A stretch of DNA of 64,000 bases from Pseudoduganella aquatica. Its GTDB lineage: Bacteria; Pseudomonadota; Gammaproteobacteria; Burkholderiales; Burkholderiaceae_D. The notes beneath the pieces are model-generated. The model searched no databases. It saw only the letters and a program-made list of their open reading frames with translations, and was not told the DNA's origin. How positions within the stretch are numbered: the first letter of the stretch is position 1; every line of letters starts with the position of its first letter. The stretch spans positions 124,001 to 188,000 of the forward strand of contig NZ_WWCU01000007.1 of the NCBI RefSeq assembly GCF_009857595.1. The letters run 5' to 3'. This document shows, one piece after another, positions 33,678 through 45,201 of the stretch. The position numbers and the translations under genes were made by a program.

Positions 33678-34763
33678 GTGAAACCCAACGCAGCGGCTAT
33701 GCCGGGAAAAGTTGTGCTCGTATTGCAAGGCGGCGGCGCGCTCGGCGCCTACCAGCTGGGCGTGTACCAGGCGATGAACGAAGCCGGCATCGAGCCGGAC
33801 TGGGTGATCGGCACCTCCATCGGCGCGCTCAACGGCGCTATTATTGCCGGTAACCCGCCGGAGCGGCGCGTGCAAAGGCTGCGCCAGTTCTGGACCATGA
33901 TGGAGCAGCATTCGGCGCTGTATCCCGGCATGCCGCGCGAATTCGCCAATGCGCTCACGATGTCGCAGGGCATCCCCGCCTTCTTCGCGCTGAACCCGGC
34001 CACCTGGTGGAATCCGAACGCCAAGGTGGGCGTGGAAAACGCATCCTTCTACCGCACCGGCCCGCTGCACAAGACGCTGGCCATGCTGGTGGATTTCGAC
34101 TACCTGAACAGCAACGGCACCCGCTTCACGGTGGGCGCGGTGAACGCCCGCAACGGCGAGATGCGCTATTTCGACAGCCAGAAGGAAACGCTGAGCGTGG
34201 ACCACGTGATGGCCTCCGGCGCCATCCCGCCCGCGTTTCCCGCCGTGCGCATAGACGGCGAGCCCTACTGGGACGGCGGCATCTATTCGAACACGCCGAT
34301 CGAGGCGGTGCTGGACGACGAGCCGCGCCGCGATTCCGTGATTTTCTCAGTGCAGGTGTGGAACCCGGACGGCAAGGAGCCGCAAAGCGTGCTCGACGTG
34401 CTGGAGAAGCACAAGGAGATCCAGTACGCCAGCCGCGTCAGCAATATCGAGCAGCAGCGCCGCATGCACCGGCTGCGCCATGTGATACGCCAGCTCACCA
34501 TGCACTTGCCCGCCGAGCAGCGCCGCAGCGCGGAGGTGCGCGAGCTGGCCGGCTGGGGCTGCGGCACGCGCATGCACATCGTCATGCTCAAGGCGCCGCG
34601 CCTGGACAGCGAAGACCACACCAAGGACATCGACTTCACCGCCACCGGCATCCACAGCCGCTGGCAGGCCGGCTACGATGACACCCGGCGCGCGCTGGCC
34701 GCCAGGCCGTGGGACGGCGCGGTCGATCCTATCGAAGGCGTGGCGATACACGAGCATTTCTGA
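33678..34763 (+). CDS. Patatin-like phospholipase family protein
   Basis: 361 aa, GTG start with CCGGAGAG upstream. The catalytic dyad is clear: oxyanion loop QGGGALGAYQ, nucleophile Ser47 in GTSIG and Asp in WDGGIYSNTP. The C-terminal part (about 250-361), with NIEQQRRMHRLRHVI, matches the DUF3734 extension of this bacterial subgroup. It should be a cytosolic or membrane-peripheral lipid acyl hydrolase; some relatives are linked to polyhydroxybutyrate metabolism. The last 35 bp overlap the convergent LysR gene. Confidence 0.92.
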   Translation: MKPNAAAMPGKVVLVLQGGGALGAYQLGVYQAMNEAGIEPDWVIGTSIGALNGAIIAGNPPERRVQRLRQFWTMMEQHSALYPGMPREFANALTMSQGIPAFFALNPATWWNPNAKVGVENASFYRTGPLHKTLAMLVDFDYLNSNGTRFTVGAVNARNGEMRYFDSQKETLSVDHVMASGAIPPAFPAVRIDGEPYWDGGIYSNTPIEAVLDDEPRRDSVIFSVQVWNPDGKEPQSVLDVLEKHKEIQYASRVSNIEQQRRMHRLRHVIRQLTMHLPAEQRRSAEVRELAGWGCGTRMHIVMLKAPRLDSEDHTKDIDFTATGIHSRWQAGYDDTRRALAARPWDGAVDPIEGVAIHEHF

Positions 34764-35655
34764 GCGCGCCGGCGCGCGGCCCCAGTACTTCGCCGCACAC
34801 CTCCAGCCAGGCGCGCGCCGCGTGCGACAGGTAGCGTCCGTTCCACACGTGCGCCACTTCCCATTCCAGCGCCGGTTCCACGATGCGCACCGCGTGCAGG
34901 CGCTCGTCGGCCAGCCGGTGCACAAAGGGCTCCGGCAGCAGGGCCACGCCTATCCCGGCTGAAGCCATTTCCACCAGCCAGTCCCACTGTCCGCTTTGCG
35001 CGGCAATCGCAGGCTCGATGCCGGCGGCGGCGAAGGCGCTGCGCAAGGTGCGGGTGAGGGCGAAGTCGTCGTTCAGCAGCACTAGCGGCAGCGCGGCCAG
35101 CTGCTTGAGCCTGAGCGTGCGGCGCGCGCGCTGGAAGGTGCCGGCGGCGGCCAGCGCATACAGCGGATAGCTGGCGATGCGGCCGGTCTGCAGTTCCATC
35201 TCCGGGTCGGCCGGCAGCACCGTCATGCCTATCTCCAGTTCGCCCGCCGCCACGCGGCGCTCTATGCCCTGGCCGGTGTCCTCGCTGAGCGCGAGCGCAA
35301 TGCCGGGATGGCGCTCGCGGAAAGCCTTCAGCACTGGCGTAAACAGCAGGTTGATCATGGGCGGGATGCCGATCGCCAGCGTGCCGCGCTGGCGCGCCTG
35401 GGTATCGCGCACCTCGAGCTGCAGCTGGCGCAGGGTGGCCAGCATTTCGCCGCCGCGCGCGTAGACCACGGCGCCGGTGTCGGTCAGCGTGAGCTTGCGG
35501 CCGTCGCGCACCAGCAGCGGCGCACCCACCTCGTCCTCCAGCTGGCGCACCATCTTGCTGATGGTGGACTGGGTGACGTGCAGCGTCTCGGCGGCCTGGG
35601 TAAAGCTGCTCAGGCGGGCGGTTTCGATGAAGTAGCGCAGCGACCGGATATCCAT
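34729..35655 (-). CDS. LysR family transcriptional regulator
   Basis: 308 aa from ATG 35655; the long upstream extension of this frame is antisense to the CoA-transferase gene and is not used. Winged helix: DIRSLRYFIETARLSSFTQA, then LHVTQSTISKMVRQLEDEVG. The inducer domain starts at RGTLAIGIPPMINLLF, close to the CynR/BenM-like LysR group. It is divergent from the CoA-transferase gene across 99 bp and probably controls it. Its 3' end overlaps the patatin gene. Confidence 0.92.
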   Translation of the reverse strand: MDIRSLRYFIETARLSSFTQAAETLHVTQSTISKMVRQLEDEVGAPLLVRDGRKLTLTDTGAVVYARGGEMLATLRQLQLEVRDTQARQRGTLAIGIPPMINLLFTPVLKAFRERHPGIALALSEDTGQGIERRVAAGELEIGMTVLPADPEMELQTGRIASYPLYALAAAGTFQRARRTLRLKQLAALPLVLLNDDFALTRTLRSAFAAAGIEPAIAAQSGQWDWLVEMASAGIGVALLPEPFVHRLADERLHAVRIVEPALEWEVAHVWNGRYLSHAARAWLEVCGEVLGPRAGALRNARVSPRLR

Positions 35656-35754
35656 GAGTTTTTCGACTGGAATGGTGGAATTTAAGTCATGCAATGCATG
35701 AATCTCCGATTCTATACTGGCTTCATCAAAACCATAAATGATCTGGAGCACATC

Positions 35755-37260
35755 ATGCATGAGGACAGAATTCGCCTGCCGGCGCTGATGGACAAGGTAA
35801 TGACGGCCGCAGACGCCGCGCGGCTGTTCCGCAACGGCATGACGGTGGGCATGAGCGGCTTCACCCGCGCCGGTGACGCCAAGGCGCTGCCGCTGGCGCT
35901 GGTGGAACGCGCCCGCAGCGAGCCGCTGGCGCTTACGCTGATCACCGGCGCCTCGCTGGGCAGCGACAGCGACGGCCTGATGGCCAATGCCGGCGTGGTG
36001 GCGCGCCGGTTGCCGTTCCAGTCCGACGCCGCGCTGCGCCGCAAGATCAACAGCGGCGAGGTGATGTTCATCGACCAGCACCTGTCCGAAACCGCCGAGC
36101 AGCTGCGCGGCGGCAGCCTGAAGCCGGTGGACATCGCCGTCATCGAAGCGGTGGCCATCAATGCGGACGGCGGCATTGTGCCCACCATGTCGGTCGGGAA
36201 TTCGGCCAGCTTCGCCGAGCAGGCCAAACAGGTCATCATCGAAATCAACCTGAGCGCGCCGCTGGCGCTGGAAGGCCTGCACGACATCTACCTGCCCGCG
36301 CAGCGCCCGGATCGCGCGCCGATTCCGCTCACGCGCACCGGCCAGCGCATCGGCACCTCCACCATCCATATCGACCCGGCGCGTATCGCCGCCATCGTCA
36401 TTACCGACAGCCCGGACAGCCCGTCCAACGTGCTGCCGCCGGACGCCGAAACCCAGGCCATCGCCGGCCACATCGTGGCCTTCCTGGAGGCCGAGGTGGC
36501 GGCGGGGCGCATGGGGCCGGAGCTGTTGCCGCTGCAGGCGGGCATAGGCACCATCGCCAACGCGGTGCTGCATGGCCTGACCGGCTCGTCCTTCCGCAAC
36601 CTGTCCATGTACTCGGAAGTGCTGCAGGACAGCGCCATCGCGCTGCTGGATTCGGGCCAGCTGGCGATGGCCTCCGCTTCGTCCATCACGCTGTCGGCGT
36701 CCATGCACGAGCGCTTCCTGCGCAACATCGAGCGTTACCGGGACCGCATCGTGCTGCGTCCGCAGGAGATCAGCAACCATCCGGAACTGGTCAAGCGCCT
36801 GGGCGTGATCGCGCTGAACACGGCGCTGGAGTTCGACATCTACGGCAACGTGAACTCCACCCACGTGGGCGGCACGCACATGATGAACGGCATAGGCGGT
36901 TCGGGCGACTTCGCGCGCAATGGCCAGCTGTCCTTCTTCGTCAGCAAATCCGTGGCCAAGGACGGCGCCATCTCCAGCGTGGTGCCGATGGCGCCGCACG
37001 TCGACCACACCGAGCATGACGTGGACGTGCTGGTGACCGAATGGGGCCTGGCCGACCTGCGCGGCCTGGCGCCGCGCGAAAGGGCGCCGCTCATCATCGA
37101 ACGCTGCGCCCATCCGGACTACCGCGCCCAGCTGCGCGCCTACCTGGACGAAGCGCTGCCGCGCGGCGGCCAGACCCCGCACGTGCTGGAAAAGGCCTAC
37201 TCCTGGCACGCCCGCTACCGCGAGCACGGCACCATGCGCGAGCTGTGGCAATGCCGGTGA
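35755..37260 (+). CDS. Acetyl-CoA hydrolase/transferase family protein (succinyl-CoA:acetate CoA-transferase-like)
   Basis: 501 aa from ATG 35755, with GGAG 7 nt upstream. The length and motifs fit class I CoA-transferases of the Ach1/AarC/Cat1 type: GMSGFTRAGDAKALP near the N-terminus, LPLQAGIGTIANAVLHGL, the active-site Glu in NLSMYSEVLQDS and HVGGTHMMNGIGGSGDF. Such enzymes transfer CoA between succinyl-CoA and acetate or propionate, linking acetate handling to the TCA cycle. It is monocistronic and divergent from a LysR gene. Confidence 0.92.
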   Translation: MHEDRIRLPALMDKVMTAADAARLFRNGMTVGMSGFTRAGDAKALPLALVERARSEPLALTLITGASLGSDSDGLMANAGVVARRLPFQSDAALRRKINSGEVMFIDQHLSETAEQLRGGSLKPVDIAVIEAVAINADGGIVPTMSVGNSASFAEQAKQVIIEINLSAPLALEGLHDIYLPAQRPDRAPIPLTRTGQRIGTSTIHIDPARIAAIVITDSPDSPSNVLPPDAETQAIAGHIVAFLEAEVAAGRMGPELLPLQAGIGTIANAVLHGLTGSSFRNLSMYSEVLQDSAIALLDSGQLAMASASSITLSASMHERFLRNIERYRDRIVLRPQEISNHPELVKRLGVIALNTALEFDIYGNVNSTHVGGTHMMNGIGGSGDFARNGQLSFFVSKSVAKDGAISSVVPMAPHVDHTEHDVDVLVTEWGLADLRGLAPRERAPLIIERCAHPDYRAQLRAYLDEALPRGGQTPHVLEKAYSWHARYREHGTMRELWQCR

Positions 37261-37296
37261 TTTGAAAAAGCTATTGCATCGATAAAATCAATTGCC

Positions 37297-37325
37297 TTTG
37301 TTAATCTTGCTTGCTTATCTAGAAT
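37297..37325 (+). promoter_or_regulatory. Candidate catalase promoter
   Basis: A TAGAAT -10 (37320-37325) with a TTTGTT -35-like hexamer (37297-37302) 17 nt upstream. The AT-rich stretch just before it (37271-37294, ctattgcatcgataaaatcaattg) has the spaced ATNG/CNAT look of an OxyR site, but the match is not strong. Confidence 0.4.
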
Positions 37326-37361
37326 GTAGTCACCCCGAACAACATTCCAGAGGAGCAAGCA

Positions 37362-38828
37362 ATGAGCCAGCAGCCACCAATCACAACCGCGTCCGGCATT
37401 CCGGTCGCGGACAACCAGAACTCCATCACCGCCGGCCCGCGCGGCCCGGTGCTGCTGCAGGACTTCCACCTGATCGAGAAGCTGCAACACTTCAACCGCG
37501 AGCGCATTCCCGAGCGCGTGGTGCACGCCAAGGGCTCGGGCGCCTACGGCACCTTCACCGTCACGCACGACATCACCCGCTACACCAAGGCCAAGCTGTT
37601 CTCGGCCATCGGCAAGCAGACCGATACCTTTGTGCGCTTCTCCACCGTGGGCGGCGAGAAGGGCAGCGCCGACACCGAGCGCGATCCGCGCGGCTTCGCG
37701 GTGCGCTTCTATACCGAGGAAGGCAACTGGGACCTGGTGGGCAACAACACGCCCATGTTCTTCATCAAGGACGGCATCAAATTCCCGGACTTCATCCACA
37801 CCCAGAAGCGCGATCCGCAGACCAACCTGAAATCGCCCACCATGATGTTCGACTTCTGGAGCAAGGCGCCGGAAAGCCTGCACCAGGTGACCATGCTGTT
37901 CTCGGACCGCGGCACGCCGGACGGCTACCGCCACATGGACGGCTTCGGCAGCCACACCTATAGCCTGATCAACGAAGCGGGCGAGCGCGTGTACGTGAAG
38001 TGGCACTTCAAGACGCGCCAGGGCATCAAGAACCTGGCTGCGGCCGACGCCACCCGCATCGCCGGCGAAGACCCGGACTACGCGCAGCGCGACCTGTTCG
38101 GCGCCATCGCGGCCGGCAATTTCCCGCAGTGGGAAGTGAAGATCCAGGTCGCCACCGACGCCGAACTGGCGGCATGGGGCGAGCGCACCGGCTGGAATCC
38201 GTTCGACCTGACCAAGGTCTGGCCGCACGGCGACTTCCCGCTGCAGCCGGTGGGCGTGTTCGAGTTGAACCGCAACCCGGTCAATTACCACGCGGAAGTG
38301 GAGCAGGCCGCGCTGTCGCCGTCGAACGCGGTGCCGGGCATGGGCTACTCGCCGGACAAGATGCTGCAGGCGCGCCTGTTCGCCTATCACGACGCGCAGC
38401 TGTACCGCGTGGGCACCAACCACCAGCACCTGCCGGTGAACGCGCCGCGCTGCCCCTTCCACAACCAGCAGCGCGACGGCGCCATGGCCATCAGCAACGG
38501 CGGCTCGGCGCAGAACTACGCGACGGTGGACGCGGCGGGCGTGCACGGCAAGGGCATGGGGCACGGCGAGCCGGAGCTGGCGCTGGCCGGCGCGGCGGCG
38601 CGCTACGACGGCCGTGGCCATGAGGACGACTACACCCAGGCCGGCAACCTGTTCCGCCTGATGCCGGCGCAGGAGCGGCAGAACCTGTTCGACAACCTGG
38701 CCGGTCCCATGAGCCAGGTCAGCGACGAGATCATCCAGCGCCAGCTGGGGCATTTCGACAAGGCCGACCCGGCCTACGGCGCCGGCGTGCGCGCGGCCCT
38801 GAAGGCGCGCGGCCGCAACGTGGGCTGA
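37362..38828 (+). CDS. Monofunctional haem catalase (small-subunit clade)
   Basis: 488 aa, the length of small-subunit clade 3 catalases. The catalytic His55 is in RIPERVVHAKG, the active-site Asn in LVGNNTPMFFIKD and the proximal haem Tyr in RLFAYHDAQLYRVG. RDPRGFAVRFYTEEG is also diagnostic. It converts hydrogen peroxide to water and oxygen in the cytosol. GAGGAGC precedes ATG 37362. It is monocistronic, followed by a palindromic repeat cluster that may serve as its terminator. Confidence 0.96.
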   Translation: MSQQPPITTASGIPVADNQNSITAGPRGPVLLQDFHLIEKLQHFNRERIPERVVHAKGSGAYGTFTVTHDITRYTKAKLFSAIGKQTDTFVRFSTVGGEKGSADTERDPRGFAVRFYTEEGNWDLVGNNTPMFFIKDGIKFPDFIHTQKRDPQTNLKSPTMMFDFWSKAPESLHQVTMLFSDRGTPDGYRHMDGFGSHTYSLINEAGERVYVKWHFKTRQGIKNLAAADATRIAGEDPDYAQRDLFGAIAAGNFPQWEVKIQVATDAELAAWGERTGWNPFDLTKVWPHGDFPLQPVGVFELNRNPVNYHAEVEQAALSPSNAVPGMGYSPDKMLQARLFAYHDAQLYRVGTNHQHLPVNAPRCPFHNQQRDGAMAISNGGSAQNYATVDAAGVHGKGMGHGEPELALAGAAARYDGRGHEDDYTQAGNLFRLMPAQERQNLFDNLAGPMSQVSDEIIQRQLGHFDKADPAYGAGVRAALKARGRNVG

Positions 38829-38835
38829 TGCGGTT

Positions 38836-38914
38836 GGCGGGTTACGCGGCTTCGCCGCTAACCCGCCCTACGAGCCGTCGTGGTCCGTAGGGCGGGTTAG
38901 GCACGTAACCCGCC
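38836..38914. repeat. Paired extragenic palindromes of the gtagggcgggtta family
   Basis: Two units in inverted orientation: ggcgggttacg...cgctaacccgccctac (38836-38871) and gtagggcgggttagg...cgtaacccgcc (38887-38914). Each unit is itself a palindrome, so the block can fold into a long stem. It fills most of the 147-bp gap between the catalase and carboxypeptidase genes. Confidence 0.9.
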
Positions 38915-38975
38915 ATGCTCTGCCGCCGTATCATTTAAAATAGCGGTCTTGGATCTATCTCTACACAGGACCGCC

Positions 38976-40100
38976 ATGACCATCAAAATCAGCCAGAACT
39001 TCGACTCCGGCGCCATCGAAGTGGTGCGCGCAGACAGCGCCGCCACCATAGAACTGAATCTGCGCAACGACAACGCGGCCGATATCCGCCAGTGGTTCCA
39101 CTTCCGCCTGCAAGGCGCGCGTGGCCAGGCCGTGACCATGCGCGTCCTGAATGCCAGCCAGGCTACCTACGCCAAGGGCTACGAAGGCTACAACGCCGTG
39201 GCCAGCTACGACAGCGAGAACTGGTTCCGCGTGCCGACTTCCTTCGACGGCGAAGTGATGACCATCAAGCACACGCCGGACCTGGACAGCGTCTACTACG
39301 CCTACTTCGAGCCGTATTCGTGGGAACGCCACCTGCGCCTGCTGGGCGAAGTGGCCGAGAACCCGGCCGCGCGCGTGCTGGACCTGGGCTCGACGGTCGA
39401 CGGCCGCGACATGAACCTGGTCGTCATCGGCGAACCGGAAGCGGAGAAAAAGATCTGGGTCATCGCGCGCCAGCACCCGGGCGAATCGATGGCAGAATGG
39501 TTCGTCGAAGGCCTGGTCGACTCGCTGCTGGACGACGCCAATCCCATCTCGCGCAAGCTGCTGCAGCGCTGCTGCTTCTACATCGTGCCTAACATGAACC
39601 CGGACGGCTCGGTGCGCGGCAACCTGCGCACCAACGCGGCGGGCGCCAACCTGAACCGCGAGTGGATGACGCCGACGCTGGAGCGCTCGCCTGAAGTGCT
39701 GTGCGTGAAAAACAAGATCCATGAAACCGGCGTTGACATGTTCTTCGACATCCACGGCGACGAAGCGCTGCCTTACAACTTCGTGGCCGGCAACGAGATG
39801 CTGGAGAACTTCACGCCGCAGCAGGCCGCCGCGCAGAAGGCCTTCATCGACCGCTACAAGAACGCCAGCCCGGACTTCCAGGATACCGTGGGCTACGCCG
39901 CCAGCAAGTACAAGGAAGACATGCTGACGCTGGCCTCCAAGTACATCGGCCACCACTTCAAGTGCCTGGCGCTGACGCTGGAAATGCCGTTCAAGGACAA
40001 CGCCGACCTGCCGGACGCGCACGTGGGCTGGAACGGCGCGCGCAGCGCCGCGCTGGGCCGCGCCATCCTGCAGCCCATCCTGCTGTCGCTGGACGACTGA
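38976..40100 (+). CDS. M14 family carboxypeptidase, cytosolic carboxypeptidase (CCP)-like
   Basis: 374 aa from ATG 38976. An N-terminal beta domain of about 120 residues (IEVVRADSAATIELNLRNDN, then ADIRQWFHFRLQGARGQ) precedes the zinc peptidase domain, exactly the layout of CCP/AGBL proteins. Zinc ligands are visible in RQHPGESMAEWF (HxxE) and DIHGDEALP (His), and the catalytic Glu in LTLEMPFKD. NLNREWMTP is also family-typical. No signal peptide, so it is cytosolic. The substrate in bacteria is unknown. A CYTH protein gene starts 2 nt after its stop. Confidence 0.9.
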   Translation: MTIKISQNFDSGAIEVVRADSAATIELNLRNDNAADIRQWFHFRLQGARGQAVTMRVLNASQATYAKGYEGYNAVASYDSENWFRVPTSFDGEVMTIKHTPDLDSVYYAYFEPYSWERHLRLLGEVAENPAARVLDLGSTVDGRDMNLVVIGEPEAEKKIWVIARQHPGESMAEWFVEGLVDSLLDDANPISRKLLQRCCFYIVPNMNPDGSVRGNLRTNAAGANLNREWMTPTLERSPEVLCVKNKIHETGVDMFFDIHGDEALPYNFVAGNEMLENFTPQQAAAQKAFIDRYKNASPDFQDTVGYAASKYKEDMLTLASKYIGHHFKCLALTLEMPFKDNADLPDAHVGWNGARSAALGRAILQPILLSLDD

Positions 40101-40102
40101 CC

Positions 40103-40567
40103 GTGGGCGTCGAGATCGAACGCAAGTTCCTGGTCACCAGCGACGCCTGGATGCAGCAGGGCGAACCCGTGCTGCTGCGCCAGGGCTATCTGTCCTCGCA
40201 TGCGCAGCGCGTGGTGCGCGTGCGCATCGAAGGCGAGCGCGCGGTGATAACCATCAAGGGCAAGAACGTGGGCGCCAGCCGGGGCGAGTGGGAGTACGAG
40301 ATCCCGATGGCGGACGCGCAGGAGTTCCTTGAGAAGCTGTGCGAGCAGCCCATCATCGAAAAATACCGCCGCCGTATTCCCTACGCGGGCTTTGTGTGGG
40401 AAGTGGACGAGTTCCTCGGCGTGAACGCCGGCCTGGTGGTGGCCGAGATCGAGCTGCCGTCCGAAGACCAGCCCTTCGACAAGCCGGACTGGGCAGGGGA
40501 AGAAGTGACGCACGATATGCGCTACCTCAACTCCAACCTGATCAAGCACCCCTACTCGGCTTGGTAA
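40103..40567 (+). CDS. CYTH domain protein (class IV adenylate cyclase/thiamine triphosphatase-like)
   Basis: 154 aa, GTG start 2 nt after the carboxypeptidase stop. The signature ExExK reads EIERKF at residues 4-9, followed by RQGYLS, RVRIEGERAVITIKG and a charged C-terminal half (EVDEFLGVNAGLVVAEIELP). Small single-domain CYTH proteins of this type hydrolyse inorganic triphosphate in characterised cases. It is the second CYTH protein of the window, lacking the CHAD domain of the one at 25561. Confidence 0.9.
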   Translation: MGVEIERKFLVTSDAWMQQGEPVLLRQGYLSSHAQRVVRVRIEGERAVITIKGKNVGASRGEWEYEIPMADAQEFLEKLCEQPIIEKYRRRIPYAGFVWEVDEFLGVNAGLVVAEIELPSEDQPFDKPDWAGEEVTHDMRYLNSNLIKHPYSAW

Positions 40568-40595
40568 GTCCCGTCTTCCATCCTAAACTGGAGGG

Positions 40596-40895
40596 ATGGA
40601 AGACGACTGGAAAATCTTCGCCGCCCGCATGGAGGCCATACTGCCGACCTTGGCAACCAAGGCGGACGTGGAAGCGCTGCGCGCCTACATCGAGTCGATA
40701 AGGGCCGACATCGCGCGCTGGACGTTGGCAACCGTGATAGGCCTGTTTATCGGCTTTGGCGGCTTGTTCATGGCGATGACGAATGCCTTGAAACCCGCGC
40801 CTGTACCGGCGCCGCAGGCGCAGCCCATCGTCATCTACACGCCCGCCGCCGCGCGGCAGGAAGCCCCGCCGGAACAGCGGCCCCAGCAAAAATAA
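40596..40895 (+). CDS. Small coiled-coil protein with one membrane helix
   Basis: 99 aa. Residues 1-45 form an amphipathic helix (MEAILPTLATKADVEALRAY). A transmembrane helix follows at about 47-66 (ATVIGLFIGFGGLFMAMT), then a Pro/Ala-rich cytoplasmic or periplasmic tail. Proteins of this pattern (short helical head, KADVE segment, C-terminal anchor) are common near phage and envelope genes, but no function is known. A GGAGG lies 4-5 nt upstream of ATG 40596. Confidence 0.68.
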   Translation: MEDDWKIFAARMEAILPTLATKADVEALRAYIESIRADIARWTLATVIGLFIGFGGLFMAMTNALKPAPVPAPQAQPIVIYTPAAARQEAPPEQRPQQK

Positions 40896-40915
40896 AGCCC
40901 TCTTGCGAGGGCTTT
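40894..40915 (+). terminator. Hairpin terminator after the small coiled-coil gene
   Basis: A 9-bp stem aaagccctc/gagggcttt with a 4-nt loop overlaps the stop codon. The T-run is short (ttta), so termination may be partial; an extragenic palindrome follows immediately. Confidence 0.7.
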
Positions 40916-40918
40916 ATC

Positions 40919-40957
40919 GTAGGGCGGGTTAGCGGGGCACGCCCCGCGTAACCCGCC
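40919..40957. repeat. Single extragenic palindrome of the gtagggcgggtta family
   Basis: gtagggcgggttag, a ggggcacgcccc core and cgtaacccgcc form one self-complementary unit, sitting between convergent genes. Same family as the blocks at 38836 and 42343. Confidence 0.88.
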
Positions 40958-40966
40958 GAAGCGTGC

Positions 40967-42232
40967 TTAGTGGAAGTGCTCGTTGCCGGCCGGTGCGTCT
41001 TCCGGCATTTCAGCGTGGACCAGTTCGCCCGTCGGGTCGGCGAACAGCGGCGCGCCGCAGTCGTCGCAGTACTCGGACACGTAGCGCTCGCCCAGCTTCT
41101 TCACCTGCGTAACGCCCAGCGCGTTCAGGTGCTCGACGATCTCCTCAACCGGTGTGCGCGGCTTCAGCAGCTCGGCGATGCTGCCGGAAATCGGGCCTTC
41201 CGGCGGCGTGCCTTCCTCGTCTTCCTGGCCGTACAGCGGCCAAACCACGCCGTACACCACGTCCGCGCTCTGGCGCGGCGTGAAGGCGACGCGGTACTCG
41301 TCGATCTGGCCGTCGGCCGCTTCCTCGCCAAAGCCGGCGATCACGGCGCGCAGTTCGGACGGCTCCACCGCCAGCGAATGCGTCAGGTAGTGCACCGCCG
41401 CGCGGATCGATACCGGGCGGATCAGCTTGTCCGCTTCGCGGCAGGCCATGTAATACGCTTCCGGCAGCAGCAGCTCCACGCCGCAGCCCGGCAGCAGGCG
41501 GTTCACGGTCGGCAGCGCCTGCGTGCGCCATTGCTCCAGCGCGGCTTTGCGCTCCTCGGCGAAGTTCGCCTGCGCGGCCGGCATCTGCCAGCGGAACAGC
41601 GGGCCGCCGTGCGGCGCCACCACGGCCACCAGCAGGTAGCGCGTGTCGGCCAGGAAGGGCGCCGTTTCCGGCGCCTTGGCTTCCGACTTGAAGGCCACGC
41701 CTTTCAGCGCGGCCTGCGCCAGCTTGACGGTCTTGCTGTAGGCCTCGGCATGGCTGCGCGGCAGCTGGTCGATGGAGTACAGCATGGAGGCCATGGCCAT
41801 ATGGGTGCCGTCGGCCAGCAAGTGGGCCGAGAAGTGCGCCGACAGCGTGTTCAGCACGTCGGCGGGAATGGCGCCGGAGGCGATGGAAAAACGGGTCCAG
41901 GCCAGCACGGGGGCGGCCACCAGCAGCACGTCGTACTGGGTGCTCACGCCGTCCGCTTCCACCGTGATGGTGCTCGATTCGCTGACCGCTTCCACGCCGT
42001 CCATCAGCACGTCGTAGGCGTTCAGGTCGTCGCGGAACAGGCCGTTCAGGGCGGCGTCGACGGTGTCCTGGTGGCCGGACTTGAGCAGCTTCTGCAGTTG
42101 CAGTTCCAGGGTGTGCTCCCAGGTGCGCTCCTCGAGGCGGCTGGCGGCCTGGCCTACGGCCTGGGCGAGGGTAACGAGGCGCTGGCTGTCGGCAGTTAAC
42201 TTGTGTTGCGATTCTTTGGATGGGCGACGCAT
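40967..42232 (-). CDS. DUF2863 family protein
   Basis: 421 aa, cytoplasmic. The sequence (LTADSQRLVTLAQAVGQAAS, then a Trp-containing REERTWEH-like helix, LLVAAPVLAWTRFSIASG and the C-terminal YCDDCGAPLFADPTGELVH) matches the betaproteobacterial DUF2863 proteins I know. The C-terminal CxxC with a following acidic/His tail (EHFH) could bind a metal. The function is unknown. It is monocistronic, bracketed by palindromic repeats on both sides. Confidence 0.8.
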   Translation of the reverse strand: MRRPSKESQHKLTADSQRLVTLAQAVGQAASRLEERTWEHTLELQLQKLLKSGHQDTVDAALNGLFRDDLNAYDVLMDGVEAVSESSTITVEADGVSTQYDVLLVAAPVLAWTRFSIASGAIPADVLNTLSAHFSAHLLADGTHMAMASMLYSIDQLPRSHAEAYSKTVKLAQAALKGVAFKSEAKAPETAPFLADTRYLLVAVVAPHGGPLFRWQMPAAQANFAEERKAALEQWRTQALPTVNRLLPGCGVELLLPEAYYMACREADKLIRPVSIRAAVHYLTHSLAVEPSELRAVIAGFGEEAADGQIDEYRVAFTPRQSADVVYGVVWPLYGQEDEEGTPPEGPISGSIAELLKPRTPVEEIVEHLNALGVTQVKKLGERYVSEYCDDCGAPLFADPTGELVHAEMPEDAPAGNEHFH

Positions 42233-42305
42233 AGCGCTTACTAGTCTCTGGAAAGTTCGGTTATCCGTATTGTAGTGGATTCGGGCCGGGGCGGCGGCCC
42301 AAATA

Positions 42306-42333
42306 AAAAACGCCGGACGAATCCGGCGTTTTT
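42306..42333. terminator. Bidirectional Rho-independent terminator
   Basis: A perfect 12-bp stem (42306-42317 with 42322-42333) around a cgaa tetraloop, with A-run on one side and T-run on the other, so it can act on both strands. Because acnA is transcribed leftwards, it most likely terminates acnA transcripts before DUF2863. Confidence 0.9.
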
Positions 42334-42342
42334 GGCGGAGCT

Positions 42343-42429
42343 GGCGGGTTACGCTGCGCTAACCCGCCCTACGAATCGTCACGAATCGTCGCGATCCGTA
42401 GGGCGGGTTAGGCGCAGCCGTAACCCGCC
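42343..42429. repeat. Paired extragenic palindromes of the gtagggcgggtta family
   Basis: Two inverted units (42343-42371 and 42398-42429) flank a small direct repeat acgaatcgtc x2 (42371-42390). The arrangement copies that at 38836 and lies just after the acnA stop. Confidence 0.9.
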
Positions 42430-42435
42430 GCTGCA

Positions 42436-45144
<2,709 letters not shown>

Positions 45145-45201
45145 GACCTCTCCTTCAGTGGGTATCGTCTGTTGTTAATTCTGTTGCTAACGTGATGCGG
45201 A

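Noticed and set aside
35656..37251. Upstream extension of the LysR frame to 37251
   Set aside because: The extension is antisense to the CoA-transferase gene and lacks homology; the LysR N-terminus fits ATG 35655 exactly.
37271..37294. Possible OxyR-binding site before the catalase gene
   Set aside because: The spacing and bases only loosely match the OxyR pattern; mentioned in the promoter entry but not claimed as a site.
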